NCBI GenBank assembly: GCA_022695795.1
Contig: MU404247.1
Span: 1 to 35,171 of the forward strand
From: Biscogniauxia marginata
Lineage: Eukaryota > Ascomycota > Sordariomycetes > Xylariales > Xylariaceae
Direction of reading: 5' to 3'
Length of the DNA stretch: 35,171 nucleotides
Part shown: positions 13,008-24,090 of the stretch, in pieces
How positions within the stretch are numbered: position 1 is the stretch's first letter
Layout of the letters: the number at the start of each line of letters is the position of its first letter
Position numbers and translations under genes: made by a program
The notes under the pieces: model-generated
Databases searched by the model: none
What the model was told of the DNA's origin: nothing
Seen by the model: only the letters and a program-made list of their open reading frames with translations

Positions 13008-13857
13008 TATATATATAACAAGTAAAAAAAATTAAACTAATTTTATTAACGCTAATTACCGACATTTACCTTAACGTTTAATAAAAAAGTACTAAGCCTT
13101 TATCATTAAATAAAAAAAATATTACTTATATAAACCGCGATAAAAACTAATTCAACCGATTTAACCAGGGTTATAAAAAAAATAGTAGTTTTTAATTAAA
13201 ATTAAGTTATTAACTAACTTACTAGTTTAAATAAAGCCTTTAATTAACTTATACTAATTTAAGTCACTAAGTTAACTAACTAGCACTAGTTTAAATTAAT
13301 TTAATAACTTATTAATGTTAATTTAAGTTAAGTCACTAACTAACTTAAAAAAACTAATAACTTACCAAGCTTTTTAAAAAATAATTTAAAATTTAAAGTT
13401 TTTATATAAGTTTTTAAATATTACCTATAAATTATAATTAACTTATAATTTTATTTTTAATTAATAAACTTATATTATATTATAAATTTCAAAAATAAGT
13501 TATATAAACTTTTATTTAAAGAATTACTATATAAATTAATTAATATTTTAATGAATTTTAATGTTTTAAATTTAAGGTTTATATAAATTATATGAAAAAT
13601 ATATTATTTAATTTATTCTTGTAACTTTATAATTATAAGTTATTTATTTAACGAGTTATTTAACTTATAAATTTTTATTATAAAAAACGTGCACTTTTAA
13701 CGAAAAGAAAAGAATTAAATTATTTAATTAAATAACTTTTTAATTATTAAACCTAAAATTCTATTTTTGCTTAATTAAATTATATAACTTTTAAAAATTA
13801 AAAAGTTAATTATTTAATTAAAAAAAACTTTAATTTTATTTATATTTTATTTTCTTT

Positions 13858-14146
13858 TATTTCCTTTATTTCATTATTTCCTTTATTTCATTATTTCCTT
13901 TATTTCATTATTTCCTTTATTTCATTATTTCCTTTATTTCATTATTTCCTTTNNNNNNNNNNNNNNNNNNNNNNNNNNNNNNNNNNNNNNNNNNNNNNNN
14001 NNNNNNNNNNNNNNNNNNNNNNNNNNNNNNNNNNNNNNNNNNNNNNNNNNATTATTTCCTTTATTTCATTATTTCCTTTATTTCATTATTTCCTTTATTT
14101 CATTATTTCCTTTATTTCATTATTTCCTTTATTTCATTATTTCCTT
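13858..14146. repeat. 17-bp minisatellite interrupted by an assembly gap
   Basis: The unit ATTATTTCCTTTATTTC is repeated head to tail about 5.5 times on each side of a run of Ns. Related hAT copies at 3,185-3,225 (inverse) and 18,318-18,340 contain a single CATTATTTCCCTGAAA at the same place, so the array appears to be a local expansion of a motif inside the element. Confidence 0.93.
13953..14050. other. Assembly gap (98 Ns)
   Basis: Ninety-eight N characters lie inside the minisatellite. If the 17-bp period is unbroken, the real gap should be 5 modulo 17 (for example 90 or 107), so 98 is an estimate, not a measured length. Confidence 0.97.
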
Positions 14147-14254
14147 GAAATTACTCTTATAAATCTTTAATACTATTTAATTTCCAGCTTTTTAATAAAG
14201 TTAACTATTTAACTGTTTCAAGTTATAACTTATTTCTATTTTTAATAATTATAT

Positions 14255-14590
14255 TATTAAAAATAAAAAAAGTTCTTTTAATTAAAGTTGTTATAACTAA
14301 AGTAACTAAATAACGTCGTGTTAAAATAAATAAAATAAGAAAACGTGGGTTATTAACTTTCCATTATAATAAAATGTTAGTCTATTAAATAATAATGAAT
14401 TAAAATTAATTTGCTTTTTAAGGTATTTACCCTCATTTAAATATAAATTTAATTTTCCTTTTAAATTATTATCCGTATTTAAATAAATATTATTATTTAA
14501 ATTATTTTCAGGTTTATTTAATTTATTAAATAATATATTTAAATTTAAATCGTCTTTTTCTCGTTTTACTCTATTTAATTAATTAATTAA
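14255..14590 (-). pseudogene. hAT transposase C-terminal ghost, second copy
   Basis: On the minus strand from 14,363 downwards the frame reads WKVNNPRFLILFILTRRYL and then a degenerate continuation. This is the same hAT dimerisation motif as the copy at 1826-1924, with independent changes. Upstream on the same strand (14,400-14,590) is the counterpart of the Asn/Lys-rich segment at 1,565-1,750. The rest of the transposase is missing because a TIR element adjoins at 14,593. Confidence 0.68.
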
Positions 14591-14592
14591 CG

Positions 14593-15525
14593 TAACGTAT
14601 TTTATAAGCGAGTAGGCCATATAAGCGAGTAAACTAGTTTTTGCAACTTTCGCAGTTTTAACTATTAAAAAATATTTACGCAACATTAAAATTAATTAAT
14701 AATTATTATTATTTAAATCGTTTTTTTAGTTTTACGTTTTAAAAACCGAATACCTTTTTTATATTAAGTATTCGGTTTTTTAACGCGTAATTTAAGTCGA
14801 TTAATTTATAAATAATATGTTTCTTATTATTATTAAAACGCGTAAAACTATATTTATATGTTTTTTAAAAATAAAAAAAATTAAAATTATTTATTTATTT
14901 ATTTTAAAAACTAATAATATTAATAAAAACTTAAATAACTTATACGGTTAAATATAAATAATATTATTTAAGAATAAATTATTATAAGTTAGCGACATTT
15001 TATAATGTCCTTTATATGACATTATAAAAGCGAAATAACGGTATATTTATATAACTAATTATAAAATTAAATATTTAAAAATTTATATTTTACGAAGAAA
15101 TAATAATTATTTAACGTATTATTAACTTAAATAATTAGTTATTTTTTTCTCGTTTAAGTTATATTATCGCGATGGTAACCTTTTTATTACGTAAACGCGA
15201 CGTGAGGCGCGTTAAAAAAAACTAAACCTTTAATTTCGTGCGGCGATAAAAATCATTATAAACGCGTTTAAATAAATGAATTAATTATTAAAAAGCTTTA
15301 TACGAAAACTTAAATATATACCGAAAATAGTTTAAATTAATATATAAAACGGTTATAAAGTATAAAATTCTAAAGGAGAATATATATAATTTTAACGAGA
15401 TAGGGTTTATACTCGAAATAATTACTTAAATTAATATAGTAATAATAAATATAAAACGACATAAATAATCTTAATAAACTTAATAAAAAAATCGAAAATA
15501 AATTATAATTATTTAAATTATTAAC
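14593..15525 (+). mobile_element. Type 1 ATAAGCGAG element, left portion
   Basis: It begins AACGTAACGTATTTTATAAG with a doubled ATAAGCGAGTA motif (TATAAGCGAGTAGGCCATAT then AAGCGAGTAAACTAG). The body follows the 7,408 copy closely (TTACGCAACATTAAAA, TTTTAAAAACCGAATACC, and so on). It ends at ...ATTATTTAAATTATTA directly against a type 2 end. No right terminus is present, so it is truncated or interrupted there. Confidence 0.55.
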
Positions 15526-15911
15526 GTACTATATAAGCGAGTAAACGAAACAAGCTCGCGAACGAAATTTCATAGTTATTATATTTTTAACCATTAAAAA
15601 TTATTTACGTCATATTAAAATTAATTAATAATTATTATTATTTAAATCGTTTTATTTAGCTTTATACTTTAAAAACCGAATACCTTTTTTATATTAGGTA
15701 TTCGGTTTTTTAAAGCGTAATTTATATTTTTTATTTTTTATTTTTTTTATTCTTTTTAGATTAATTCACTTAATTTAATAACTAAAAATATTATTTAAAA
15801 CTCGGATTAATTATATTATTACTTATAAATAATATTATTCAAATATTAGTTTTTATTAGTTATTAAAAATTTATAATGTTCTTAGTATTACATTATAACG
15901 ACGATTTAAAC
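15526..15911 (+). mobile_element. Type 2 ATAAGCGAG element, left end
   Basis: It starts ACGTACTATATAAGCGAGTA, runs through CGAAATTTCATAGTTATTAT and a TTTTAAAAACCGAATACC block, and breaks at CGACGATTTAAA where hAT-like terminus sequence takes over. Comparison with 11,200-11,230, where the same sequence continues, shows the interruption. Confidence 0.55.
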
Positions 15912-16003
15912 TAGTGTTAGTTAGTCAACTTAGTGACTTAAACTAGTAAGTTAGTTAGTAACTTAATTTTGACTAAAAATTACTAGTTTTTTTTACAACC
16001 CTG
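15912..16003. mobile_element. hAT-like terminal fragment
   Basis: An ACTAGT/TTAGT-rich stretch ends in ...TTTTACAACCCTG and is the inverse counterpart of the element end at 13,166. Only about 90 bp are present before unrelated TIR-element sequence resumes. Confidence 0.5.
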
Positions 16004-16008
16004 TTTAT

Positions 16009-16112
16009 AAAGTAAGTAAATTTAAAAGGATTAAAAGGATTATTCGCAGGGTAAGTAAATCTAAAAGGATTACAAGGTAAATAAATTTAAAAGGATTATA
16101 AAGTAAGTAAAA
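16009..16112. repeat. Short imperfect tandem repeats
   Basis: The motif GTAAGTAAATTTAAAAGGAT recurs about four times with small changes. Position 16,038 contains CAGGGTAAGTAAATCTAAAA, less mutated than the rest of the block. Confidence 0.7.
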
Positions 16113-17103
16113 ATACGAAAAAGTCAGCGATAAAACAAATTAAAAATAATAATAATTATTATTATTATTAATAACTTCAATTTTATAAAAAGGTAACGAA
16201 TTCCCTTATAATTAATTTTTATTTTATTTATTATTTTTAAGTTATTTGTTTACCTTTACGGCATATTATCTTTTAATGTATTATTATTTAAATTATTTAA
16301 AGTCACTTTTTTATCTTTACGGTTTACTATTTTTAAGTTTAAATTATTTTTATTTTTATTTTTACTTAACCCGTTATTACTTAGCCCATTATTATTTAGC
16401 CTGTTATTATTACCTTATTATTACTTATATTATTTTAAGTTAATAATTTATTATAATCATAAATTATTAATCTTAATTTAACTATTATTATTATTATTAT
16501 TATTATGTAAGTTTATATTTATTCTTAAAATAAAAAGGTACTAATTATATTTTTAGGATTTAAACAATTAAATTATAATAATGAAAAAAAACTTTAAAAA
16601 TTTATTATTATTATATTATATAAAACTAATAAGTTTTTTTAAAGTTTATATTTAATATATATTAATTAATTAAATAGTAAAACCGAATTATTATAACTTA
16701 TATATAATAATTCGAAATATATATAAGTAAGTAATATTTAATATTTTTATTAAGTTTTATTAAGAAACGAAAACCTTTCGAAAATTTTAATTCGGTTAAA
16801 ATAATTATATAACTAGCTAATTAAAAAGTAAAATTACTTTATTTTAATATGTTATATAAATATTATGTTTAAAATAATTTTATATAAAAAATAAAATTAA
16901 AAGGCTTTAAATTAAAAGAAATATAAACGATTTAAATTTAATATTATTTAAAATAAATAAATAACTTAATTAATTTAATCATTTTTAATATAACTTATTA
17001 TTATAATATGAATGAAAAAGAAATTATATTAATTAAAATATTAATTAATTATAAAAATTTTTTTAAAAATACTTTAATATATATATAAAATATTTTAGTA
17101 TTT
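16113..17103. other. AT-rich stretch, no gene
   Basis: Low-complexity DNA, including an ATTATTATTTAGCC-like tandem near 16,370-16,425 and (ATT)n at about 16,483-16,505. A short open stretch at 16,246-16,443 encodes only Tyr/Leu repeats and is not credible as a gene. Nothing else is recognisable. Confidence 0.6.
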
Positions 17104-17207
17104 AGTCATTTTTTAGTTATTAATTAACTAACTAAGCTTAGTATTAGTCAAGGCCCTGATTAACTAAGACAAAAAAAATACTAATTAGTTACTAAATCAC
17201 AACCTTG
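17104..17207 (+). mobile_element. hAT-like terminal region
   Basis: It has the same hairpin-plus-terminus arrangement as 2431-2558, ending ...CTAAATCACAACCTTG. GGCCCTGATTAACTA in the loop corresponds to AGCCTTGATTAATATT in the 2.5-kb copy. The partner left end was not found. Confidence 0.5.
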
Positions 17208-17889
17208 TAATTATCTATTTATTGAAATTTATTTTATTAATAATAAAAAGTTAACTTTATATAATTATGGTTTATGACATTATAACAAAATTTAATGTTA
17301 CTAAAAAAGTATATATAACGTTATAAACTTAATCGTTAGCTTTATAAAAAATAATTTATAACTTATTTAAAAACTCTTTAAAAACTTTTATAATTATAAT
17401 TTTTAATAAGCCTAAATAAAAGCTTTTTATATTAACGCTTAGCGTTATATATATAAAAATAAGTTATTAAACTAAAAAACGGAATTTGTATTACATTTTA
17501 AAAACTTATTAATATAACTAAAAATAAAAAAGGTGAAATAACTATTAAAAATAAACGAATAACATTATTATTAATAGTATATTATTAAAATATTATTAAT
17601 TAAACCTTATAATAAAACTTTAAAGTATTTGTGGTTTTTCGAAAAAATAATAATAACTCCTTTAAAACGCGACTTAAAAGTAACTTGATTTTAAACTTAA
17701 AGCAAAAAAACGTAATTAAAAAAAAGAAATATAAACTAATAAATTATAACGGACCTTATTAAAAATATACTTTTATTATAAATAACTTAATAACTTTATA
17801 AATTATAACTTTAATAAATATTAAACCCTTTAATTTAAATCGGAATAATAATAATAAAATAAACCTTAATAAACATGTTATTATATAAA
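17208..17889. other. Unassigned RIP-degraded sequence
   Basis: No gene or assignable relic. Lys/Asn-rich conceptual frames around 17,630-17,800 vaguely suggest a degraded polyprotein, but no motif is clear enough to name a family. Confidence 0.5.
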
Positions 17890-18800
17890 CAAAGTTATAA
17901 AAATAGTTTTTAGTTTTTAGTTTTTTTAGTTATTAACTAACTTATAAGTTTTAATTTAGCTATTAACTAACTTAAAACTTAAATAATTTTTAATAATAAA
18001 AATTAAATTTAATATATAAATAAATACTTTATATAATAAAATCTTTACACGTTTTAATATTAACTTATTTATTTAATAAATTATTTAGCTTATAAATTTT
18101 TATTATAAAAAACGTTTATATTTAATAAAAAGAAAACAATTAAGTTATTTAATTAAATAACTTTTTAATTATTAAACTTAAAATTCTAGTTTTTTTTAAT
18201 TAAACTATATAACTTTTAAAACTTAATATATATAAATTTTAAATTTTAAAAAGTTAATTATTTAATTAAAAAACTTTAATTTTATATATATTTAATTTTC
18301 TTTTATTTTGTTAACCTCATTATTTCCCTGAAATTGCTTTTATAAATTCTTAATACTATTTAATTTCTAGCTTTTTAATAAAGTTAATTATTTAATTGTT
18401 TTAAGGTTATAACTTATTTTTATTTTTAGTAATTATAAAGGTCGAAATTTAAACTTATAAAATAATTTAGTTAAAAACGTTAAATAAATACCTTAATTTA
18501 ACGTTAATTAATTTTATTTTAAATGTATTTAAAAATATAATAAGTTATTTAATAATATTATAAAAACTAAAACATTAAGTTAATTATTTAAAGAAATAAT
18601 TAATTAATAATTTTAATTATTTAGCTTAATTTAATTATATACTTATTTATATAAAGAATTATTTAATTATTTAAATAATTTTTTTAAAGCTTGGCTAGTC
18701 ACTAGTTTTTCACTAGTTAGTCTTAGTCAAAGCCCTAACTAACTAGTCTAGTTTTAATCAAGGCCGTTAGTAACTAATTAGTAACTAAATCACAACCCTG
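17890..18800 (-). mobile_element. hAT-like element, reverse orientation, about 0.9 kb
   Basis: It is bounded by CAAAGTTATAAAAATAGTTT (17,890; CAGGGTTAT with G-to-A changes) and ...AACTAAATCACAACCCTG (18,800). The interior at 18,060-18,420 is the reverse complement of the nested element at 3,128-3,460, including the single CATTATTTCCCTGAAATTGC motif that is expanded into a minisatellite elsewhere. Flanking octamers do not match. Confidence 0.6.
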
Positions 18801-19515
18801 GAGATAATTATTATAATAATAAATTATCGCGATATTATATTGTTTTTTAATTAAAATAATATATAATAATAAAAAATAATTAATAATATTTATAATTTAA
18901 ATAATTATAATTTATTTTTAATTATTTTATTAAGTTTATTATAATTATTTATATTGTTTTATATTTATTATTATTATATTAATTTTATTTAACGTGTCTC
19001 GCGTCGCGATTATATAATAAGATATTTATTATTTTAATAATGTAATAAAAGAAAAAAAGAAAGATTTATTTATTTATTTAAGTTAATAATACGTTAAATA
19101 ATTATAGTTTTTTTTCGTAAAATATAAAATTTCGGAAATTTAATATAATAGTTAATCGCGTAAATATACTTTTAAATCATCGTTATAATATAATATTAAA
19201 ATATTATAAATTTTCGATAATTAATAAAAATGAAAATAAAATAAATAATTATAATTTTAGACGTTTTAATAATAATAAATATATTAATTTTTAGTTAAAT
19301 AATATAAATCACGTTTTAAAAAACCAAATACTTAATATAAAAAAGGTATTTAGTTTTTAAAATATAAAGCTAAATAAAATAATTTAAATAATAATTATTA
19401 TTAATTAATTTTAATGCGGCGTAAATGATTTTTAATAATTAAAAGTGTAATAACTATGAAATTTCGTTTGCGAGCTTGTTTTATTTATTTGTTTATATAA
19501 TACGTTATTATAATA
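18801..19515 (-). mobile_element. Type 2 ATAAGCGAG element, right end (inverse)
   Basis: Read on the minus strand from about 19,512 it matches the 15,526 and 10,867 ends: AACGTATTATATAAAC, then AACAAGCTCGCAAACGAAAT, TTCATAGTTATTACACTTTT, the CGCCGCATTAAAATT block and a TTTTAAAAACTAAATACC block. Interior sequence to 18,830 corresponds to 15,050-15,300 and 11,190-11,400. It could pair with 15,526 as one element that later received insertions. This is the last transposon relic before the gene island. Confidence 0.55.
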
Positions 19516-19838
19516 TTATTTTGCCTTTTTTATTATTATAATAAACTTATTTTTAAATAAATATTTTAAATAGCATTTTAATTCTTTATTTTATATTATT
19601 AAATAATAAATATAAAGATTTTTTATATTAATTTTATTATAAACCATTTAAATATAATTCAAGGATTAAAAAGATGGCTTATTAACACCGCGCTAACTAT
19701 TTAAAAATATAAAGAACGGCTTTATACAACTTAGAAGGAGAATGGATAAGAAAAAAAAGGAAAAAAACCCCCCAGCCTTAAGAATACAGCACAAAACACA
19801 TAGATACCTAGATAGCACTTATCTCAAAAGTTTCCCAT
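19516..19838. other. Junction from AT block to gene island; synthase 3' flank
   Basis: Composition shifts from RIP-type to ordinary sequence between about 19,660 and 19,720. On the minus strand this is the 3' flank of the synthase. AATAAA-like hexamers on that strand (for example about 19,633-19,638) lie some 200 nt past the stop and could serve for polyadenylation, but AATAAA is expected by chance in such AT-rich DNA. Confidence 0.5.
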
Positions 19839-22800
19839 CTATCCTTCGTCACTCAATTGTGCGTTGTCCATCGATGTAACCTGCCATTGCAAGCCCCTAA
19901 TCCGAGCCTGTGCCAACCATTGTATTGCAGGAATCTCAGGTCTCTCGGAATTTTCCCTACCATTTATCTTCGATACGATTTGGCCCAGGTTCAGCGTAGT
20001 CTCTGACTGGTATTGGAAGTATTGAACTTCCTTGTGGCTAGTTAAGTCCGAGGCCAATGCTTCCTTTACATATTGCACTAACTTCTCTATTCGTATCATA
20101 TCGAGGTTTGCTTCCCAATGGCCAAGGGCAGGAACTGCTCCCATTTCTGATGAAAGTGCCCGTATGTGTTGCAGCAACTCCTCACTCAGATCAGATGTTG
20201 GTTGACTAGGTGGCGTGGGCGTGACTCGGTGAATTGCAACTGGAAGACTAATTTGAGTTGCCGCATTGGTGAGATACTTTTCTGAGGCCCACTTGGAAGC
20301 GGTATAACCTTCAGAACCACTGGTAGATGGGCCGCCTATGTTCATAACACTACCACTGGAGAAGAAATGAATCGGTATGCGGCGAGGAGCGGCAAGATTT
20401 ACCAGAGTCTTGGTTGACTCAAAGTTAGGTCCGCGGAGGAGCTGGTATGAGTCAAGAAATGAGCGGCTGACGCCAATGTGCACGATCATGTCTATATTTT
20501 CCGATAGTGACGTGAAGTCATCCTCCGAGAGCCCTAGTCGTGGAGCTGCGAGATCACCAGCATGTATCTTGATCTTGCCCAACTCGACCTGCTTGTTACG
20601 TTGCTTGGAACGGACTGCGACACAGTGAATCTCTTCCACTTCGTTAGAAGCGACAAGTGCCCGTACGAGCCTACGACCTAGAAAGCCTGTAGACCCGGTG
20701 ATGATAATTCTTTTGTGATTAGATGGTTTTGTCGCTGTGATATACTTTGCACTCATTTCCTCAGCGAGATTCTGGTCAAGGGTGACTTCGGATTCCCAAT
20801 CGATTTGATCAACCTGTTCGGCTGTGTCAATCTTCGCCGCCATAGCACCAAGGGTGAATGCGCCAAATAGATCTCCCAGAGAAAGATTAATGTTGAATTG
20901 CATATTGACCATAAGCTGGAGCTTAACAAGCAGCAACGAATTTCCACCCATCTCGAAAAAGGTTGTCCTGTCGCTAATCTCTGCTGCAGTCTTGACTACT
21001 TCATCTAATATGACCTCTCTCCAAATACGGAAAAGTCTCTGTTCGGTCTCGGTGAGTTCCTCCGAGGTCCGTCCCGGGGTGTCCTGTCGTATCTCCAAGG
21101 CTTTGATAGCAGTACGATCTGTCTTGCCATGTGCATTGACAGGTATATGTTCCAAAGGTATGAAAATAGAGGGAACCATATACATGGGCAATGGCAACGC
21201 GAATCGCAGCGACCGGAGGAACGCATTCTGCTCGCTACGTTCGGTATACTGGCCGGGAGCGAATTGGACATGAGCAACGAGAGTTTCACCACGTACGGAG
21301 ACTACAGCTCCGTACAGAACACCCTCGGAAGACTGGACAATGGTGCTCTCGATATCCCCGAGCTCGATGCGGATGCCGCGAAGCTTGACTTGTGTATCAC
21401 CATTGATACGTCCTTGAAATACTATGGTACCGTCGGCTCGGAGCCGGCCTATATCTCCAGTGCGGTAAACGAGACGACCGTCTACCGATGCGAACTCAGC
21501 TGGAGAGTATTGATTTCCGATAAACTTGCTATCGCTGTATTTCACATCATTGAGGTATCCCGATGCGACACTTGGACCACCGATGATAATCTCACCCGCT
21601 ACTCCCTGGGGTACGGGTTCTAAGTTACGGTCGACAATGTATACAGAATAATTTGGAAGAGGGAAGCCAGCAGAAATCTCGTCCTCATCAAATGCAGGTC
21701 CATATGGAACCTCGGTCTTCGTGCAGGTGATAGACTCGGCCGGGCCATAAGAATTGTACAGTTTCAAATTCTCAAGCCCAAGGCTCTCGATACTACGCTT
21801 TAAGGATTGAGGCATTGTTTCGCCACCTCCCCAAGCGAACCGCCATCTTGACGCCCTCATGAGATTAGAGGCACCATAGGTGATCCAATTGGAATATTCG
21901 GAAGGGGTGGCACGAGTGTATGTAATATTCTCGGATTCGATGATCTTGGATATCGCTATCGGATCACCTCGACTCTCCCGAGGAACCACGACAACTGATC
22001 CAGCATTGACGAGGCCGCAGAGGATCTGATCGAGGGAAAAATCAAAAGTATACGCGCTCTGTTGTAGTACTCGCTCTGCACCGATATAATATTGTGATGT
22101 GAGACCTTCGATGGTGTTTTTGAATGCTGAATGTCTAAGCACCACTCCCTTTGGAGTCCCGGTAGACCCACTAGTGTATAAAACCGCCGCAGGAACATTA
22201 GGCTTAGCTTGGCTTTCTGTGATAGCGGCTACCTCCTCTAGAGAGGAAATATCGAGGGTAGCTGCTGATGTGCCTAGTTTTGCCACCTGATCTTCTGTCT
22301 TGGTGTGGTAAAGAATGGCCGTAGGCTTAGCTGTTCTGGCGATGAGAGCTAGGCGATGGACAGAACTGCTGAGGTCCATTGGGACGTAAGTGCAGCCGGC
22401 GTGCCAGATGGCAAGAAGGGAGCATACCCAGTCAGCACTGGGCAGTAGGAACACGGCTATTCTGGACCCGTGTTTGATACCGGCCTTAATGAGTGCCTCG
22501 CTGATAGCCTGGACGCGGCGCTGCATCAGTTCGTATGTTAGAGAAGTACCGTTACCGTCCTTGATTGCCTCCTTATCCGGATTCTGAGTAGCGATGTCAG
22601 AGATTCGGTGGGAGAGAGTTTCGGGCCAAGTGGACACGAGTCTCGGGCCTGAACTTGTCAGCAGTTGCTACAACTTAACCGGATTGGATGGGTAGGGGGG
22701 TGAATTGAGACTTACCACGCCCAAGAATCTTGGCTGATTCAATATCCTTTGTATCCCAGAGAGGGATTGAATCTACTTTCACGTCGAAACTGGCTGCAAA

Positions 22801-24090
22801 TGCCTTTACTAGCCTAATGTAGCTATCGAAGAGCAACTGGGTGGATTCGGCGGGGTAGAGATATTTCTGGGTGCGGAAGGACACGCGAATTTCACTCCCG
22901 CCCACCTCATTCACATCTAGAGTTAAGTCGTAGCCATTGCGACCAACATTCTGGGACCCAGTAACCTCTCCACCGAAAATCTTAGGTTTAGCATCCAGAG
23001 TAAACGGCCGATAGTCCATCCAAACTTGGAACAGCGGACTGCTACTGGCCGAGCGGGGGATATTCAGTTTCTCAAGCAGAGCATCAAATGGAATTCGGGA
23101 ATGTGCAAGAGCATCATAAGCCTTAGTACGGGTATCCAGTGCAATATCTTTAAAAGAAGTGCTATTGGCTCGGCCCTCGCTTCTAAAGCGTAAAGGTAAA
23201 AGGTTCAGCATGAAACCCATAGTATTATCCAATGCTTTATCGGCACGATTAGCATCTGCAATACCAATGACAAGATCATCGACATCGATATGGCGAAATA
23301 GGAATGTACGAAGGACGCCGAGAAAGAAATGGAAAGTGGTAATCTTGTGACGACAGCACTGTGCCTTGATTCGACGGACAGTCTTCCAGTCAAGATCTAG
23401 TTTCGATTCTTCGAATTCATAATTGTCGAGGCTCTTTCGTGGGCTCCTTGCAAGACTGAACAATGGGATTTCACTAGGGAAATCTGACTTTATCTCGCCG
23501 GAGGGAAGTTTGATACTATACATCTCTTTCCAGAATTGGAAATATTTATCAAGGGAGCCACTCGCAACTTCTAGACGCTGGCTGGCAGCAAAGTCACTGA
23601 ACTGGATAGCGATTGGTTCCATCGGCTCGGCATCATAGAGCTTGTTGATCTCAGGGAGAAGCATGTTGAAGCTGAAGCCATCCATGGCAATGTGATGGAA
23701 TCCAAAGATGACATGGTGCGTCATTTCGTCAAGAGAGATCATCTTGATCCGAATGGTCTCTCCTTGCTCGATTTTAAACTCATAATTTATAATCTCTTCC
23801 ATCTCAGCTTCAACATCAGCCTCAGAGGAGGCCCCCCGCCGCTCAAGTCTGAGAGGGGACTGCTTGAGTACCCCCATTGTCGGCTCGTTCATCCGCTCAG
23901 GATCAGCGTAAAAACAAGTGCGGAACACCTCATGACGATTACCTAGTTCGAGAACAGAGCGATCGGCGTCAGAGAGACGAATCGGTCCAGTGAATTTGAG
24001 GTGACACATCAGGTTGAAAGTGGTTGGGTCTTCGAGATATTGCATTAAAAACCAGAAGCGAGAAGTGCCATAAGACATCCTTTCCTTCTT
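19839..24090 (-). other. NRPS half of the synthase: C-A-T-R
   Basis: Approximate residues 2680-4073. The C domain has HHIAMDG at 2811-2817, the amide-forming motif. The A domain has core A3 [11 protein letters not shown] at 3295-3305, A5 NSYGPAE, A7 YRTGD, A8 [11 protein letters not shown], and the A10 lysine 3646 in HGKTDR. By hand alignment to GrsA the specificity positions begin D3340-F-D; later ones look like A, G, S, T, C, K, with one position uncertain, so no amino acid is predicted. The T domain carries Ser3708 in GGNSL. The R domain has GSTGFLG at 3789-3795 and keeps a YxxxK pair, Tyr3919 and Lys3923, with SSGS upstream. The retained Tyr fits reductive release as aldehyde rather than Dieckmann cyclisation, but this is an inference. 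Confidence 0.87.

Larger units (their letters stand above)
13166..14592 (-). mobile_element. hAT-like element, reverse orientation, truncated by another insertion
   Basis: The 3' terminus is CAGGGTTATAAAAAAAATAG at 13,166. Subterminal ACTA/TAGT hairpins follow, then the same interior as the nested elements, then the transposase C-terminal ghost at 14,255-14,590. The sequence stops abruptly where a type 1 ATAAGCGAG element begins at about 14,593. A terminus-like fragment at 15,912-16,003, inverse to the 13,166 end, may be its displaced other end. Confidence 0.6.
1..19700. repeat. RIP-degraded, AT-saturated transposon block
   Basis: Almost the whole left half of the window has very low GC (well under 20% by eye). 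CpA and TpG are strikingly rare, TpA is abundant, and CpG survives in motifs such as TTCGAATTCG. This is the known footprint of repeat-induced point mutation, which converts CpA to TpA in duplicated DNA of Pezizomycotina. No open frame of credible length exists; the only short ones are low-complexity Asn/Lys/Leu/Tyr strings. Recognisable content is transposon relics, listed separately. The change to normal composition near 19.7 kb takes only about a hundred bases and lies roughly 140 bp past the synthase stop codon. Confidence 0.92.

Noticed and set aside
12327..13015. Target duplication for the hAT-like element at 12,335-13,007
   Set aside because: Flanking octamers ATTATAAT and TATATATA differ by A/T exchanges that RIP cannot explain.
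13858..14146. CRISPR-like array
   Set aside because: Head-to-tail 17-bp repeats without spacers, inside a fungal transposon; it is a minisatellite.
16246..16443. 65-residue ORF rich in Tyr and Leu
   Set aside because: It arises from TTA/TAT repeats; no motif, start context or neighbour supports a gene.
17630..17800. Possible retrotransposon polyprotein relic
   Set aside because: Lys/Asn-rich conceptual translation with no catalytic or zinc-knuckle motif; cannot be told from chance in AT-rich DNA.
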